Positions 24,913 to 33,664 of a stretch of DNA of 64,000 nucleotides are shown here, piece by piece. This DNA is from an uncultured Alistipes sp. Lineage in GTDB: Bacteria > Bacteroidota > Bacteroidia > Bacteroidales > Rikenellaceae. The stretch lies in the NCBI RefSeq assembly GCF_963931675.1, contig NZ_OZ007039.1:2083806-2147805 (forward strand). Direction: 5' to 3'. How positions within the stretch are numbered: position 1 is the stretch's first letter; each line of letters starts with the position of its first letter. A program made the position numbers and the translations under genes. The notes under the pieces were generated by a model. It ran no database searches, was not told the origin of the DNA, and saw only the letters and a program-made list of their open reading frames with translations.

Positions 24913-26916
24913 TTACTCCTCCTTTTTTGCGCGGAGCGTATGCCAGGCGAAGTAGCCGATCAGCACCAGATACATCACCAGTCCGGTCCATTCGGCGGCG
25001 TTCGTCGAGGCCCAGTCCGCGAGGAACCAGTCCACCTCGAAGAATTTCAGCATCGCGCTCATCACACCCATCAGGGCGCCTCCGGCGATGAATCCCGAGG
25101 CGATCAGCGTACCGCGGTCGAAGCGCGCCTTGTTCAGCGCCTCGTCCTTCGAACGATTCGAGACGAACCACGCGACCAGTCCGCCGACCACCAGCGGGGC
25201 GTTCAGCTCCATCGGGATGAACATGCCCAGCGCGAAGGCCAGCGCCGGAACGCCGATGGCCGTCAGTACCAGGGCCAGGGCCGCACCGCAGAAGTAGAGC
25301 ATCCAGGGGGTCTGGCCGCCGGTCATCAGCGGTTGGATCACCGCCGCCATGGCGTTGGCCTGCGGAGCGACGAGCGCCCCCTCGCCGACGAATCCGAACG
25401 ACTTGTTGAGGATGATCATCACGCCGGCCACCGTAGCCGCCGAGACGAACGTCCCGAGAAACTTCCAGGCCTCCTGCTTGCGGGGCGTGGTGCCGAGCCA
25501 GTAGCCGATCTTGAGGTCGGTGATGAAGCCGCCGGCCATCGAGAGCGCCGTGCAGACCACACCGCCGATGATCAGCGCGGCGGTCATGCCGGTCGTGCCG
25601 CTCAGCCCGACGCTCACCAGCACCAGCGAGGCGAGGATCAGCGTCATGAGCGTCATGCCCGAAACGGGGTTCGTGCCCACGATGGCGATGGCGTTGGCCG
25701 CCACCGTCGTGAAGAGGAAGGCGATGACGAAGACGATCAGGATGGCCGTCACGGACTGTACCCAGCCGTCGAGCAGCCCGAAGTGGAAGAAGACGAAGAC
25801 GCAGATGAGCGCGGCGATCAGGATCGAGAGGATGCGCTTCATCGGGATGTCCTGCTGCGTGCGTTCGGTCGAGGCGAGGGACGCCTTGCCGCCTCCGAAC
25901 TCCGAGACGGCGAGGCCGACGGCCTGGCGGATGATCTTCGACTGGCGCACGATGCCGATGATGCCGGCCATGGCGATGCCGCCGATACCGACGGGCTTGC
26001 CGATGTAGGCGAAGAGGTTCTCGGCCGTGAAGAGCGACGAGGGGTCGGCCAGCAGCTTTTCACTCGTCACGCCCAGCAGCGAGGCCATCGTGGCGGGGTC
26101 GATCGCCTCGGCCAGCGATCCCACGACCGGGACGATGACGAACCACACGAGGCACGATCCCGCGGTGATGATCATGGCGTATTTCAGTCCGACGATGTAG
26201 CCCAGGCCCAGTACGGCGGCCGAGGTGTTCAGTCCGAAGACGACCTTGAACTTGTCGGCTGCAACCTGTCCCCAGGTGCAGATGCGTGTCGAGACGGCGT
26301 CGGTCCACAGCCCGAAGGTCCCGACCACGAAGTCGTATATGCCGCCGATCAGTCCCGCGACGGCCAGCAGTTTGGCCTGGTTGCCGCCCTTCTCGCCCGA
26401 GACGAGCACCTCGGTCGTGGCCGTCGCTTCGGGGAAGGGGTACTTGCCGTGCATCTCCTTGACGAAGTATTTGCGGAAAGGGATCAGCAGCACGATGCCT
26501 AACAGTCCGCCGAACAATGACGAGAGGAAAACCTGCCAGAAGGCGGCGTCCAGCCCCAGGATGTAGAGCGCCGGGAGGGTGAAGATCGCCCCGGCGACGA
26601 TCACGCCCGACGAGGCGCCGATCGACTGGATGATGACGTTCTGTCCCAGCATGTTCTTTTTGCCCAGCACGGTGCCCATGCCCACGGCGATGATGGCGAT
26701 CGGGATGGCGGCCTCGAAGACCTGTCCGACGCGCAGCCCGAGGTAGGCGGCTGCGGCCGAGAAGATGATGGCCATCACCACGCCCATCGTCACCGAGTAG
26801 GGCGTAACCTCCTTCGGGTTCGATGCGGCGGGCATGACCGGCTTGTACTCTTCGCCGGGTTTGAGTTCACGGTAGGCGTTTTCGGGAAGCGAAGTTCGGG
26901 TCTGTTCCTGTTTCAT
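24913..26916 (-). CDS. OPT family oligopeptide transporter
   Basis: A 667-residue inner-membrane protein with about 15 hydrophobic segments. It starts ENAYRELKPGEEYKPVMPA, the cytoplasmic lead of the bacterial OPT subfamily, followed by SVTMGVVMAIIFSAAAAYLGLRVGQVFEAAIPIAI. PFPEATATTEVLVSGEKGG and NPVSGMTLMTLILA are further OPT landmarks. Family members couple uptake of oligopeptides or metal chelates to protons. In this context (pepT downstream), peptide import is the likely job. No periplasmic binding protein or ATPase accompanies it, as expected for a secondary carrier. Confidence 0.93.
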   Translation of the reverse strand: MKQEQTRTSLPENAYRELKPGEEYKPVMPAASNPKEVTPYSVTMGVVMAIIFSAAAAYLGLRVGQVFEAAIPIAIIAVGMGTVLGKKNMLGQNVIIQSIGASSGVIVAGAIFTLPALYILGLDAAFWQVFLSSLFGGLLGIVLLIPFRKYFVKEMHGKYPFPEATATTEVLVSGEKGGNQAKLLAVAGLIGGIYDFVVGTFGLWTDAVSTRICTWGQVAADKFKVVFGLNTSAAVLGLGYIVGLKYAMIITAGSCLVWFVIVPVVGSLAEAIDPATMASLLGVTSEKLLADPSSLFTAENLFAYIGKPVGIGGIAMAGIIGIVRQSKIIRQAVGLAVSEFGGGKASLASTERTQQDIPMKRILSILIAALICVFVFFHFGLLDGWVQSVTAILIVFVIAFLFTTVAANAIAIVGTNPVSGMTLMTLILASLVLVSVGLSGTTGMTAALIIGGVVCTALSMAGGFITDLKIGYWLGTTPRKQEAWKFLGTFVSAATVAGVMIILNKSFGFVGEGALVAPQANAMAAVIQPLMTGGQTPWMLYFCGAALALVLTAIGVPALAFALGMFIPMELNAPLVVGGLVAWFVSNRSKDEALNKARFDRGTLIASGFIAGGALMGVMSAMLKFFEVDWFLADWASTNAAEWTGLVMYLVLIGYFAWHTLRAKKEE

Positions 26917-26971
26917 GGATCGGTTGTTTTTGAGGGGTGTCGCGCGTTCGGTGTGGATCCGGAAATCTTAA

Positions 26972-27001
26972 TCCTCAATTTTCAGTTCTCAATTCTCAAT
27001 T
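26972..27001. repeat. Short AT-rich repeats of CTCAATT
   Basis: CTCAATT occurs three times (near 26974, 26988 and 26995), once with a TTCAG interruption, in the 86-nt gap between the OPT and MazG-like genes. It is simple sequence with no gene in it. Confidence 0.5.
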
Positions 27002-27002
27002 G

Positions 27003-27329
27003 CTATCGGTTGTCGCCGCTGCCGGAGATCAGGTGCCGCTGCATCCGCGAGCGGAGTTTGTCGACGTTCATCTGCGCCACCTCTTCGAGCTCGTAGCCCA
27101 GGTCGCGTGACAGCGTGGCGCAGTACCACAGCACGTCGCCGATCTCCTTGACGATTTCGAGTCTCTTCTCGTCGGTGAACTCCTTGTTGGAGTCGCGGAT
27201 CACTTTTTTGACCTTGTCGGCCACTTCGCCGGCTTCGCCCGTCAGACCGAGCGTGGGGTAGACGATGCGGCTGTCTTCGGGATAGATGGCCGTTTCAAGG
27301 GCGTGTTGCTGGTATTCGTTGAGTGTCAT
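27003..27329 (-). CDS. MazG-like nucleotide pyrophosphohydrolase
   Basis: A 108-residue all-alpha NTP-PPase. The metal site is visible as LTGEAGEVADKVKK (ExxE) and VKEIGDVLWYCATL (ExxD), the pattern of the MazG superfamily. Single-domain members hydrolyse non-canonical or excess nucleoside triphosphates, releasing pyrophosphate; full-length MazG has two such domains. Substrate is unknown. A TATTTTTG element lies 23 nt upstream of its ATG. The gene ends 86 nt before the OPT gene on the same strand. Confidence 0.85.
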   Translation of the reverse strand: MTLNEYQQHALETAIYPEDSRIVYPTLGLTGEAGEVADKVKKVIRDSNKEFTDEKRLEIVKEIGDVLWYCATLSRDLGYELEEVAQMNVDKLRSRMQRHLISGSGDNR

Positions 27330-27351
27330 CGGAAAAAAGATTTATTGATTG

Positions 27352-27359
27352 CAAAAATA
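27352..27359 (-). promoter_or_regulatory. Candidate -7 element of the MazG-like gene
   Basis: TATTTTTG on the minus strand matches TANNTTTG, 22 nt before the ATG and just downstream of the murF terminator. No clear -33 element. Confidence 0.45.
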
Positions 27360-27382
27360 CGAAAATAATCGGAAATACACAG

Positions 27383-27413
27383 AAAAAGGTCCCGGCACCA
27401 ACGTGCGGGACCT
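27383..27413 (-). terminator. Terminator after murF
   Basis: On the minus strand AGGTCCCGCAC (27403-27413) and GTGCCGGGACCT (27387-27398) pair with one bulge, followed by TTTTTC, 15 nt after the murF stop. Confidence 0.8.
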
Positions 27414-27427
27414 CTCTCGGGAAAGTC

Positions 27428-28684
27428 TTACAACAGGTCGAGCACCTTTTCCAGCCCGATCCCGTGCGAACCCTTGACCAGTACCAGCGCCTCCCGGACG
27501 GGGTCCGTCAGCAGCAGGTGACGCAACTCCTCGCGCGAGGGGCAGAGCGTCACCCGTTCCGGCTTCTCGGGAAGCGCTGCGTAGGCCCGGGCGAACTCCC
27601 CGCCGACGAGCAGCAGCTCCGCTCGGGGGTCCTGTGCTGCCCGTTCGATGGCCGCCTCGTGCTCTGCCAGCGACCACGCTCCCAGTTCGAGCATGTCGCC
27701 CAGAATCAGCACTCGACGGCGGCGGTCGCCGAGCGGTTCGCCGAGGAGGTTCTCGATGGCGGCCCGCATACTCGTCGGATTGGCGTTGTAACAATCCGCG
27801 ATGACCGTGTTGTGGGTTGTTTCGATGCGTTGCGAGCGGTGGTTGTCCGGCTCGTAGTCGGCTACGGCCCGGCGGATCTCCGGTTCCGGGACCTCGAAAT
27901 AGCGCCCGATGGCCACGGCTGCCGCAATGTTGAAGCGGTTGTATCCCCCTTCCAGACGGCTTTCGAATCCGTCGGCCAGCGAAGCCGGGTAGTACTCCGC
28001 GGCCAGCGACTCCCGTTCGGCGGCCATGGCGTGGAGCGTTTCGTCGTCCGCCAAGACGAAGGCCCGGCCTCTGTGCGCCGCCAGGTAGTCGAAGAGTTCT
28101 CCCTTGCCGCGCCGTACCCCTTCGGGACCTCCGAACCCTTCGAGATGGGCCCGTCCGATGTTGGTCAGCAATCCGTAGTCGGGTTCGGCGATCTCCGCCA
28201 GCCGTGCGATCTCGCCGCAGGCGCTCGCCCCCATCTCCACGATCCCGAACTCCGTATCGCGGTCCATGGCGAGCAGCGTCAGCGGTACGCCGATGTGGTT
28301 GTTCAGGTTGCCCCGCGTGGCGCAGACCGTAAAGCGGGCCGAGAGGACACGGCTCACCAACTCCTTGGTTGTGGTTTTGCCGCTGCTTCCCGAGATGGCG
28401 AGGATCGGGATCCCCAGGGCGCGGCGATGCTCCCGGGCCAGCTCCTGCAGGGCCGTGAGCGGGTCGCCGACCAGCCGTACCCGCGGATCCTCCAGGGCGG
28501 CGGGGTCGTCGCAGACCGCCGCCACGGCCCCTTTTTCGAGGGCTTCGCCTACGAAACGGTTGCCGTCGAAATTGGCGCCCCGCAGGGCAAAGAAGATCGA
28601 ACCCGGCTCGATGCGCCGGGTGTCGGTCGAAACGTGCGGATGCGCACGGTAGAGGTCGTACAGTTCAGATATGCTTGTCTCCAT
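27428..28684 (-). CDS. murF: UDP-MurNAc-tripeptide-D-alanyl-D-alanine ligase
   Basis: A 418-residue Mur ligase that adds D-Ala-D-Ala to the UDP-MurNAc tripeptide, the last cytoplasmic step of peptidoglycan precursor synthesis. The ATP-binding loop [14 protein letters not shown], the [13 protein letters not shown] segment, [12 protein letters not shown] and [14 protein letters not shown] follow in the usual order. Length is slightly short of the E. coli enzyme (about 450) but complete. Its ATG overlaps the end of the guanylyltransferase gene by 20 nt, so the two form an operon; MurF is not in the usual mur/fts cluster here. Confidence 0.95.
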   Translation of the reverse strand: METSISELYDLYRAHPHVSTDTRRIEPGSIFFALRGANFDGNRFVGEALEKGAVAAVCDDPAALEDPRVRLVGDPLTALQELAREHRRALGIPILAISGSSGKTTTKELVSRVLSARFTVCATRGNLNNHIGVPLTLLAMDRDTEFGIVEMGASACGEIARLAEIAEPDYGLLTNIGRAHLEGFGGPEGVRRGKGELFDYLAAHRGRAFVLADDETLHAMAAERESLAAEYYPASLADGFESRLEGGYNRFNIAAAVAIGRYFEVPEPEIRRAVADYEPDNHRSQRIETTHNTVIADCYNANPTSMRAAIENLLGEPLGDRRRRVLILGDMLELGAWSLAEHEAAIERAAQDPRAELLLVGGEFARAYAALPEKPERVTLCPSREELRHLLLTDPVREALVLVKGSHGIGLEKVLDLL

Positions 28685-29738
28685 TGTGGAATTTCACTTC
28701 GTCGATGAATTTCTTGATGTTCTGCTCTTCGGAGCGGGGGCAGATCATCAGCACGTCGTCCGTGTCGACGACGATGTACTCCTTCAGGCCGCTGATCACG
28801 GCAATCTTGCCCTTGGGCAGCGAGACGATCGACGAGCGCGTGTCGTAGAGGTAGCACCCCTCCTCGGGGACGGCATTGGCGTAACGGTCCTTGCGCGAGT
28901 GCTGGTAGACGGAACCCCAGGTCCCGACGTCGCTCCACCCGAAATCCCCGCAGCGGACATAGACGTTGTCGGCCTTCTCCATGATGCCGTAATCGATCGA
29001 GATGGCGCGGCATTCCGAGAAGGCGATCTCCACGACGTTGCGTTCGGTTTCGGTGCCCACGGCCTGCATTACGCCGCTGAAGAGCGCATGGTGCTCGGGG
29101 AGGTACTTCTCGAAGGCCTCGATGATCGAACGGACCTTCCAGATGAAGATGCCCGAATTCCAGAAGAACTCGCCCGACTGGAGGAATACCTGGGCCAGTT
29201 CGAGGTTCGGTTTTTCGGTGAAGCACTTCACCTTGCTGATGGGCTTCGAGTCCGAGACCTGGATATATCCGTAACCCGTATCCGGGCGGGTGGGCTTGAT
29301 GCCCACGGTCATCAGGGCGTCGTGCTGCGCGGCGAAGTCGAGGCATTCGGCGATGATGGCGCGGAAATCCTCCTCGTTGAGGATCAGGTGGTCCGAGGGG
29401 GTGACGATCATCTCCGCATCGGGATTGGCCTTCATGAGCGTGTAGGCCGCATAGGCGATGCACGGGGCGGTATTGCGTCCCACGGGTTCGCACAGCACCT
29501 GCCGTTCTTCGAGTTCGGGGATATGCTCCAGCACCAGCTGCTTGTATTTGTCGTTGGTCACCACGAGGAAATTCTCCGCGGGGACGATTTTTGCAAAGCG
29601 TTCGTAGGTGTGGCGGATGAAGGATTTTCCCGTTCCGAGGATGTCGAGGAACTGCTTGGGTTGCGACTGCCGGCTCTTGGGCCAGAACCGGGTGCCGATG
29701 CCGCCCGCCATGATGACACAATATTTATTGCTTGCCAT
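28665..29738 (-). CDS. Mannose-1-phosphate guanylyltransferase
   Basis: A 357-residue nucleotidyltransferase making GDP-mannose from mannose-1-phosphate and GTP, a precursor of GDP-fucose and envelope glycans. The signature [16 protein letters not shown] near the start, [15 protein letters not shown], and [14 protein letters not shown] followed by [11 protein letters not shown] identify the family. It lacks the C-terminal isomerase cupin of the long bifunctional ManC enzymes, so it is the monofunctional short type. It overlaps murF by 20 nt. A divergent promoter region separates it from pssA. Confidence 0.93.
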   Translation of the reverse strand: MASNKYCVIMAGGIGTRFWPKSRQSQPKQFLDILGTGKSFIRHTYERFAKIVPAENFLVVTNDKYKQLVLEHIPELEERQVLCEPVGRNTAPCIAYAAYTLMKANPDAEMIVTPSDHLILNEEDFRAIIAECLDFAAQHDALMTVGIKPTRPDTGYGYIQVSDSKPISKVKCFTEKPNLELAQVFLQSGEFFWNSGIFIWKVRSIIEAFEKYLPEHHALFSGVMQAVGTETERNVVEIAFSECRAISIDYGIMEKADNVYVRCGDFGWSDVGTWGSVYQHSRKDRYANAVPEEGCYLYDTRSSIVSLPKGKIAVISGLKEYIVVDTDDVLMICPRSEEQNIKKFIDEVKFHNGDKHI

Positions 29739-29764
29739 AAGTTATTATATGGAGTTAACTTCGA

Positions 29765-29792
29765 CAAAGATAAAAATATTTTAGTAACTTTG
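29765..29792. promoter_or_regulatory. Divergent -7 elements between the guanylyltransferase and pssA genes
   Basis: TATCTTTG on the minus strand (29765-29772) and TAACTTTG on the plus strand (29785-29792) are both exact consensus matches, 12 nt apart and facing away. Neither has a good -33 element at the standard spacing. Confidence 0.5.
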
Positions 29793-29894
29793 CCGCCTGT
29801 CGGAAGTTAAATTTCATCCGGGCACCGAAAATCCGAAGGGCCGCGCGCGCACCCCTGCGGGATGCCTGCCGGGATGATGAAAACAACATGGGAC

Positions 29895-30608
29895 ATGAAA
29901 ATCAGATTCTTCACCATCCCCAATCTGCTGACGCTCTCGAACCTGCTGTGCGGGACCTTTGCGGCGCTCTCGGCACTGGTCTACGACAATCTCGAATGGG
30001 CCTTCTGGTTCGTGGTGCTGGCCGCCGTCTTCGACTTCTTCGACGGGTTTGCGGCACGCCTGCTCCATCAGAGTTCGCCCATCGGCGTGCAGCTTGATTC
30101 GTTGGCCGACATGATCTCCTTCGGGTTTGTCCCCGCGGCGGTGGTCTACACGATGACCACCCGGTCGATGGGCGAAGGGGATACCCTCCTGCGATACGCA
30201 TTCGCCTTCATCTGCTTCGCCATGGCGGCCTTCTCGGCGCTGCGGCTGGCGAAATTCAACATCGACGAGACGCAGCACGAGGAGTTCTGTGGGCTTCCCA
30301 CCCCGGCCAATGCACTCTTTTTCACCTCCCTGGGGCTGATCTCCGCACACACGGGCTTCGACTTCGGCGGCCCGGTGCTCATCTGCATCGTCCCGGCCAT
30401 GGCCTGGCTGCTGATCTCGCCCGTGCGGATGTTCTCGCTCAAGTTCCAGGGCTTCGGCTGGCGCGGAAACGCCATCCGCTACCTCTTCCTGGCCCTCTGC
30501 GTGGTGACGATCGTCGTGCTGCGGCTCTACTCCATCCCGGCCATCGTCATCCTCTACATCCTCATTTCGGCGATCCGCTGGGGCCTGCGCCGGAATTCAA
30601 ACGATTGA
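29895..30608 (+). CDS. pssA: CDP-diacylglycerol-serine O-phosphatidyltransferase
   Basis: A 237-residue integral membrane enzyme making phosphatidylserine, the precursor of phosphatidylethanolamine. The CDP-alcohol phosphotransferase signature is complete: DFFDGFAARLL then GVQLDSLADMISFG, giving the DxxDGxxAR...GxxxDxxxD pattern. There are about six to seven membrane segments. ATG 29895 (MKIRFFTIPNLLTLSNL) is chosen because the family begins near the PNLLT motif; ATGs at 29877 and 29862 are possible. It is divergent from the guanylyltransferase gene. Confidence 0.92.
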   Translation: MKIRFFTIPNLLTLSNLLCGTFAALSALVYDNLEWAFWFVVLAAVFDFFDGFAARLLHQSSPIGVQLDSLADMISFGFVPAAVVYTMTTRSMGEGDTLLRYAFAFICFAMAAFSALRLAKFNIDETQHEEFCGLPTPANALFFTSLGLISAHTGFDFGGPVLICIVPAMAWLLISPVRMFSLKFQGFGWRGNAIRYLFLALCVVTIVVLRLYSIPAIVILYILISAIRWGLRRNSND

Positions 30609-30620
30609 AAGAAAGGTCGA

Positions 30621-30652
30621 TTTGCATAATTAAAAAATTTTAATTACCTTTG
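30621..30652 (+). promoter_or_regulatory. Promoter of the porin gene
   Basis: TTTG (30621-30624) and TACCTTTG (30645-30652) are 20 nt apart, an exact Bacteroidetes promoter 23 nt before the porin ATG. Confidence 0.65.
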
Positions 30653-30675
30653 CCGCGGTTTTCCGCTCTTTGGCT

Positions 30676-32817
30676 ATGGCGAGACGCTCGAACCGGATAT
30701 TGCAGACGCTCCTGCTGGGAATGCTCACTGTCGCTCCGCTTGTACTGCGGGCCCAGAATTTCGATGCAAGCTCCCTGCAGCGGGCCATGCAGAACGGTCA
30801 GTCCGGGACGCTCTACGGGTCGAACCCCTACGAGCAGACCGAAGACGAGGAGGGTCAGCAGCAGCCTCAGGATACAACCAAAAAGGAACGGAAAATCCGG
30901 AAACCGCTGGAGTCCTACTTCTTCAGCGATTCGATCCGCGCGCTGAACAACTTCATGTGGCACGTGAAGCGCGATTTCAACCGCGTGGAGATCGGTCCGC
31001 TGGACACCATGCTCACCGATTACCGGATCGACTATCCGTTCTATCGGGAGGATGTGGGCGACATCGCACAGGGAGCCCTCGGGCAAACGTCGCTGCCGCT
31101 GAACTATTTCCGGCGACCCCGGTTCTTTGACTTCAGTTTTGCGAGCCCCTACTACGCGTACACCTACAACATGGAGAACGTGCCCTTCTACAACACGAAG
31201 CGGCCGATGATCCGGATGAACTATACGGAGTCGGGCCAGAAGCGTTACCGGGAGGAGAATTTCGGTATCATGGTGGCGCAGAACATCTCGCCGACGACGG
31301 GTTTCAACGTCGACTACAAGTCGCGCGGCACCCGCGGGCAGTATCTCTGGTCGCGGACCAAGAACCACAACCTGTCGCTGGCCGTGAGCCATACGGGCCG
31401 CCGCTATTCGATCCATGCGGGTTACTACAACAACCACATCGAACAGCAGGAGAACGGCGGCGTGGTCGGGAAGTGGGCCATCGCCGACACGACGTTCAGC
31501 ATGGCTTCGGGTGTGCCGATGCGCCTGGCCGATGCCGAGGCCCAGAACACCTACCGCAACAACGCCTTCTTCGTGACCCAGTCCTACGGTATTCCGCTGC
31601 AGCGCCTGACCGAGAGCGACTTCTCGATGGCGGGCCTGTCGGCTGTCTATGTGGGCCATTCGTTCGAGTACAGTTCGTGGAGCAAGGTCTACACCGACCT
31701 GAACGAACCCTATACGAACGAGCGCGATCACCGCGACGAAAACGGCAATTTCGTCTCCGCGGAACACAATTACTACCAGAACTGGTTCATCAATCCGGTG
31801 GAGACGCGCGACTCGATCTACGAACGGGTCATCTCGAACCGCGTTTTCGTCCAGGCGCAGCCCTGGGACCGCAACGGGGTGGTGGGTACCATCGATGCCG
31901 GCGTCGGCCTCGACCTGCACACCTACTCGCAATTCGAACTGAACGATTATCTGACGGGCCGGTATACGAAGGTGAACAAAACCAGTTGGTTCGCCTACGG
32001 ATCCGTCAGCGGAAAGATAAAGAAGTATGTCGACTGGGACGGGAACCTGAAGTTCTACCCGTCGGGATACAGAGGCGGAGATCTCTCGATCGGTGCGCAC
32101 CTCGCACTGACGGGCTATCTCCGCGGACACCCCCTGATTCTCGAAGGTCGCTTCTCGATGGAGCGGCGCTCGCCGAACTACTGGCAGGAGAATCTATTCT
32201 CGAACCATTATATATGGGACACTCCTTTGAACAAGGAGAATGAGACTCGGTTGGAGGTCAGGTTTTCGGTTCCCGACTACGCATTCGAAGCGGGGGCCTG
32301 GCAGGGAGTCGTTACCGACAAGATCTATTATGCGTCGGACAGCAACGTCGCCCAGCACGACGGAAACGTCAGCCTCACGAGCGTGTATGCCCGCAAGGAT
32401 TTCCGCCTCGGCGGACTTCATTTGGACCACAGGGTATTGTTGCAGTGGAGCACGGATCAAGAAGTTATACCCGTTCCGCTTTTGAGCGCCTTCCTGTCGT
32501 ATTATTACGAGTTTTGGGTCGTGCGCGACGTACTGCGCCTGCAGATCGGTCTGGACGGTCGCTATAATACGCGATATTATGCGCCCGGTTACAATCCGGC
32601 ACTGTCGGTGTACTACAACCAGCGCGAAGAGGAGGTGGGGAACTATCCCTACATGGATGCCTTCGTGATGGCGAAGTGGAAGAGAATGCGGATATTCCTG
32701 AAATATCAGCATGTGAACAAGGGACTGTTCGGAAACGGAGAGTATTTTTCGGCAGCCCGCTACCCGCTCAACCCGGGGATGTTCAAGATCGGTATTTCGT
32801 GGGGATTTTATGATTAG
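30676..32817 (+). CDS. Putative outer-membrane porin (Bacteroidetes putative porin family)
   Basis: A 713-residue exported protein with a signal peptide ending VLRAQ. A low-complexity Gln/Glu linker (about 50-75) is followed by a long beta-barrel region with alternating aromatic strands (FDFSFASPYYAYTYN, QLRIGL-like repeats) and a C-terminal GMFKIGISWGFYD with a terminal aromatic pattern. It corresponds to the large Bacteroidetes putative porin family. Transport substrate is unknown. The ATG at 30676 follows a clear promoter at 30645; a TTG two codons earlier is less likely. A lytic transglycosylase gene follows after 44 nt. Confidence 0.8.
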   Translation: MARRSNRILQTLLLGMLTVAPLVLRAQNFDASSLQRAMQNGQSGTLYGSNPYEQTEDEEGQQQPQDTTKKERKIRKPLESYFFSDSIRALNNFMWHVKRDFNRVEIGPLDTMLTDYRIDYPFYREDVGDIAQGALGQTSLPLNYFRRPRFFDFSFASPYYAYTYNMENVPFYNTKRPMIRMNYTESGQKRYREENFGIMVAQNISPTTGFNVDYKSRGTRGQYLWSRTKNHNLSLAVSHTGRRYSIHAGYYNNHIEQQENGGVVGKWAIADTTFSMASGVPMRLADAEAQNTYRNNAFFVTQSYGIPLQRLTESDFSMAGLSAVYVGHSFEYSSWSKVYTDLNEPYTNERDHRDENGNFVSAEHNYYQNWFINPVETRDSIYERVISNRVFVQAQPWDRNGVVGTIDAGVGLDLHTYSQFELNDYLTGRYTKVNKTSWFAYGSVSGKIKKYVDWDGNLKFYPSGYRGGDLSIGAHLALTGYLRGHPLILEGRFSMERRSPNYWQENLFSNHYIWDTPLNKENETRLEVRFSVPDYAFEAGAWQGVVTDKIYYASDSNVAQHDGNVSLTSVYARKDFRLGGLHLDHRVLLQWSTDQEVIPVPLLSAFLSYYYEFWVVRDVLRLQIGLDGRYNTRYYAPGYNPALSVYYNQREEEVGNYPYMDAFVMAKWKRMRIFLKYQHVNKGLFGNGEYFSAARYPLNPGMFKIGISWGFYD

Positions 32818-32861
32818 CGTGCTGTTCTGCGCGGAGTAAGCTGCCCGCAAAACAACCTTTT

Positions 32862-33560
32862 ATGCTGAAAAAAACGGTTTTAACGTTTGCGTTCTTAACC
32901 ATTCTAACGACATTTTACGGCTTTAACGCCCATTTCGGCACTCCCGTGACGGATGATGTGCTGAACCAGATGGCTGAAACCGACGCCTATGCGCCCCGGA
33001 GTGAGGAACCTCGATGTGTCATTTCGGCCTACGACACCCTGATCCGCCGGGTCAGCGAGCAGGAGGGGCATGACTGGCGCCTGATGAGTGCCATCGCCTA
33101 CCACGAGTCGCGCTTCACGCCCGACATCACCTCGCGCAGCGGTGCCCGGGGGCTGATGCAAATCATGCCTTCGGTAGCCCGCCACTTCGAGGTCCCGCTC
33201 GACCGGATTTCGGACCCCGAGACCAACGTTTGGCTGGCCAACAAGCTGATGACGGAGATCATGTCGACGCTGCGGCTTCCGGAGAGCATTTCCGAGAAGG
33301 ACCGCATGAGTATCGTGCTGGCCTCGTACAACAGCGGGATCGGACATGTGACCGATGCACGTCGGCTGGCCCGCCTGCACGGAGAGAATCCCAATTCGTG
33401 GGAGGTTGTGGCCCGCTACCTGACCCTGAAGGCCCAGCCCGAGTATTATGAAAATGAAGTCGTCAGGTGCGGCCGTTTTACGGGCAGCCGTCAGACGCTC
33501 GCCTATGTGGACGACGTGATAGAACGCTACGACAAGTACTGTCGCATTGCCGGGAGGTAA
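32862..33560 (+). CDS. SLT-type lytic transglycosylase
   Basis: A 232-residue exported cell-wall enzyme that cleaves peptidoglycan glycan strands to 1,6-anhydro ends. An N-terminal hydrophobic segment (TVLTFAFLTILTTFYGF) precedes the SLT domain (about 60-190). Catalytic Glu82 is in SAIAYHESRF, followed by SRSGARGLMQIMPSVA and LASYNSGIGHV, the standard SLT motifs. It resembles the catalytic module of MltF but lacks the solute-binding domain. It lies 44 nt after the porin gene and probably shares its transcript, which ends at a strong bidirectional terminator. Confidence 0.9.
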   Translation: MLKKTVLTFAFLTILTTFYGFNAHFGTPVTDDVLNQMAETDAYAPRSEEPRCVISAYDTLIRRVSEQEGHDWRLMSAIAYHESRFTPDITSRSGARGLMQIMPSVARHFEVPLDRISDPETNVWLANKLMTEIMSTLRLPESISEKDRMSIVLASYNSGIGHVTDARRLARLHGENPNSWEVVARYLTLKAQPEYYENEVVRCGRFTGSRQTLAYVDDVIERYDKYCRIAGR

Positions 33561-33577
33561 TCCCCGACAGATAATTG

Positions 33578-33621
33578 AAAAAAGCAGCGCTTCGGATTTC
33601 TTTCCGAAGCGCTGCTTTTTT
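33578..33621. terminator. Strong bidirectional terminator
   Basis: Perfect 19-bp arms (33578-33596 and 33603-33621; core GCAGCGCTTCGGA / TCCGAAGCGCTGC) with A and T runs at the ends. It serves the lytic transglycosylase gene on the plus strand and the seven-gene lipoprotein operon on the minus strand. Confidence 0.95.
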
Positions 33622-33664
33622 GTATCCGGAGAAGGAGCGGTCCTATTCTCCGGAGGGTTGCCGT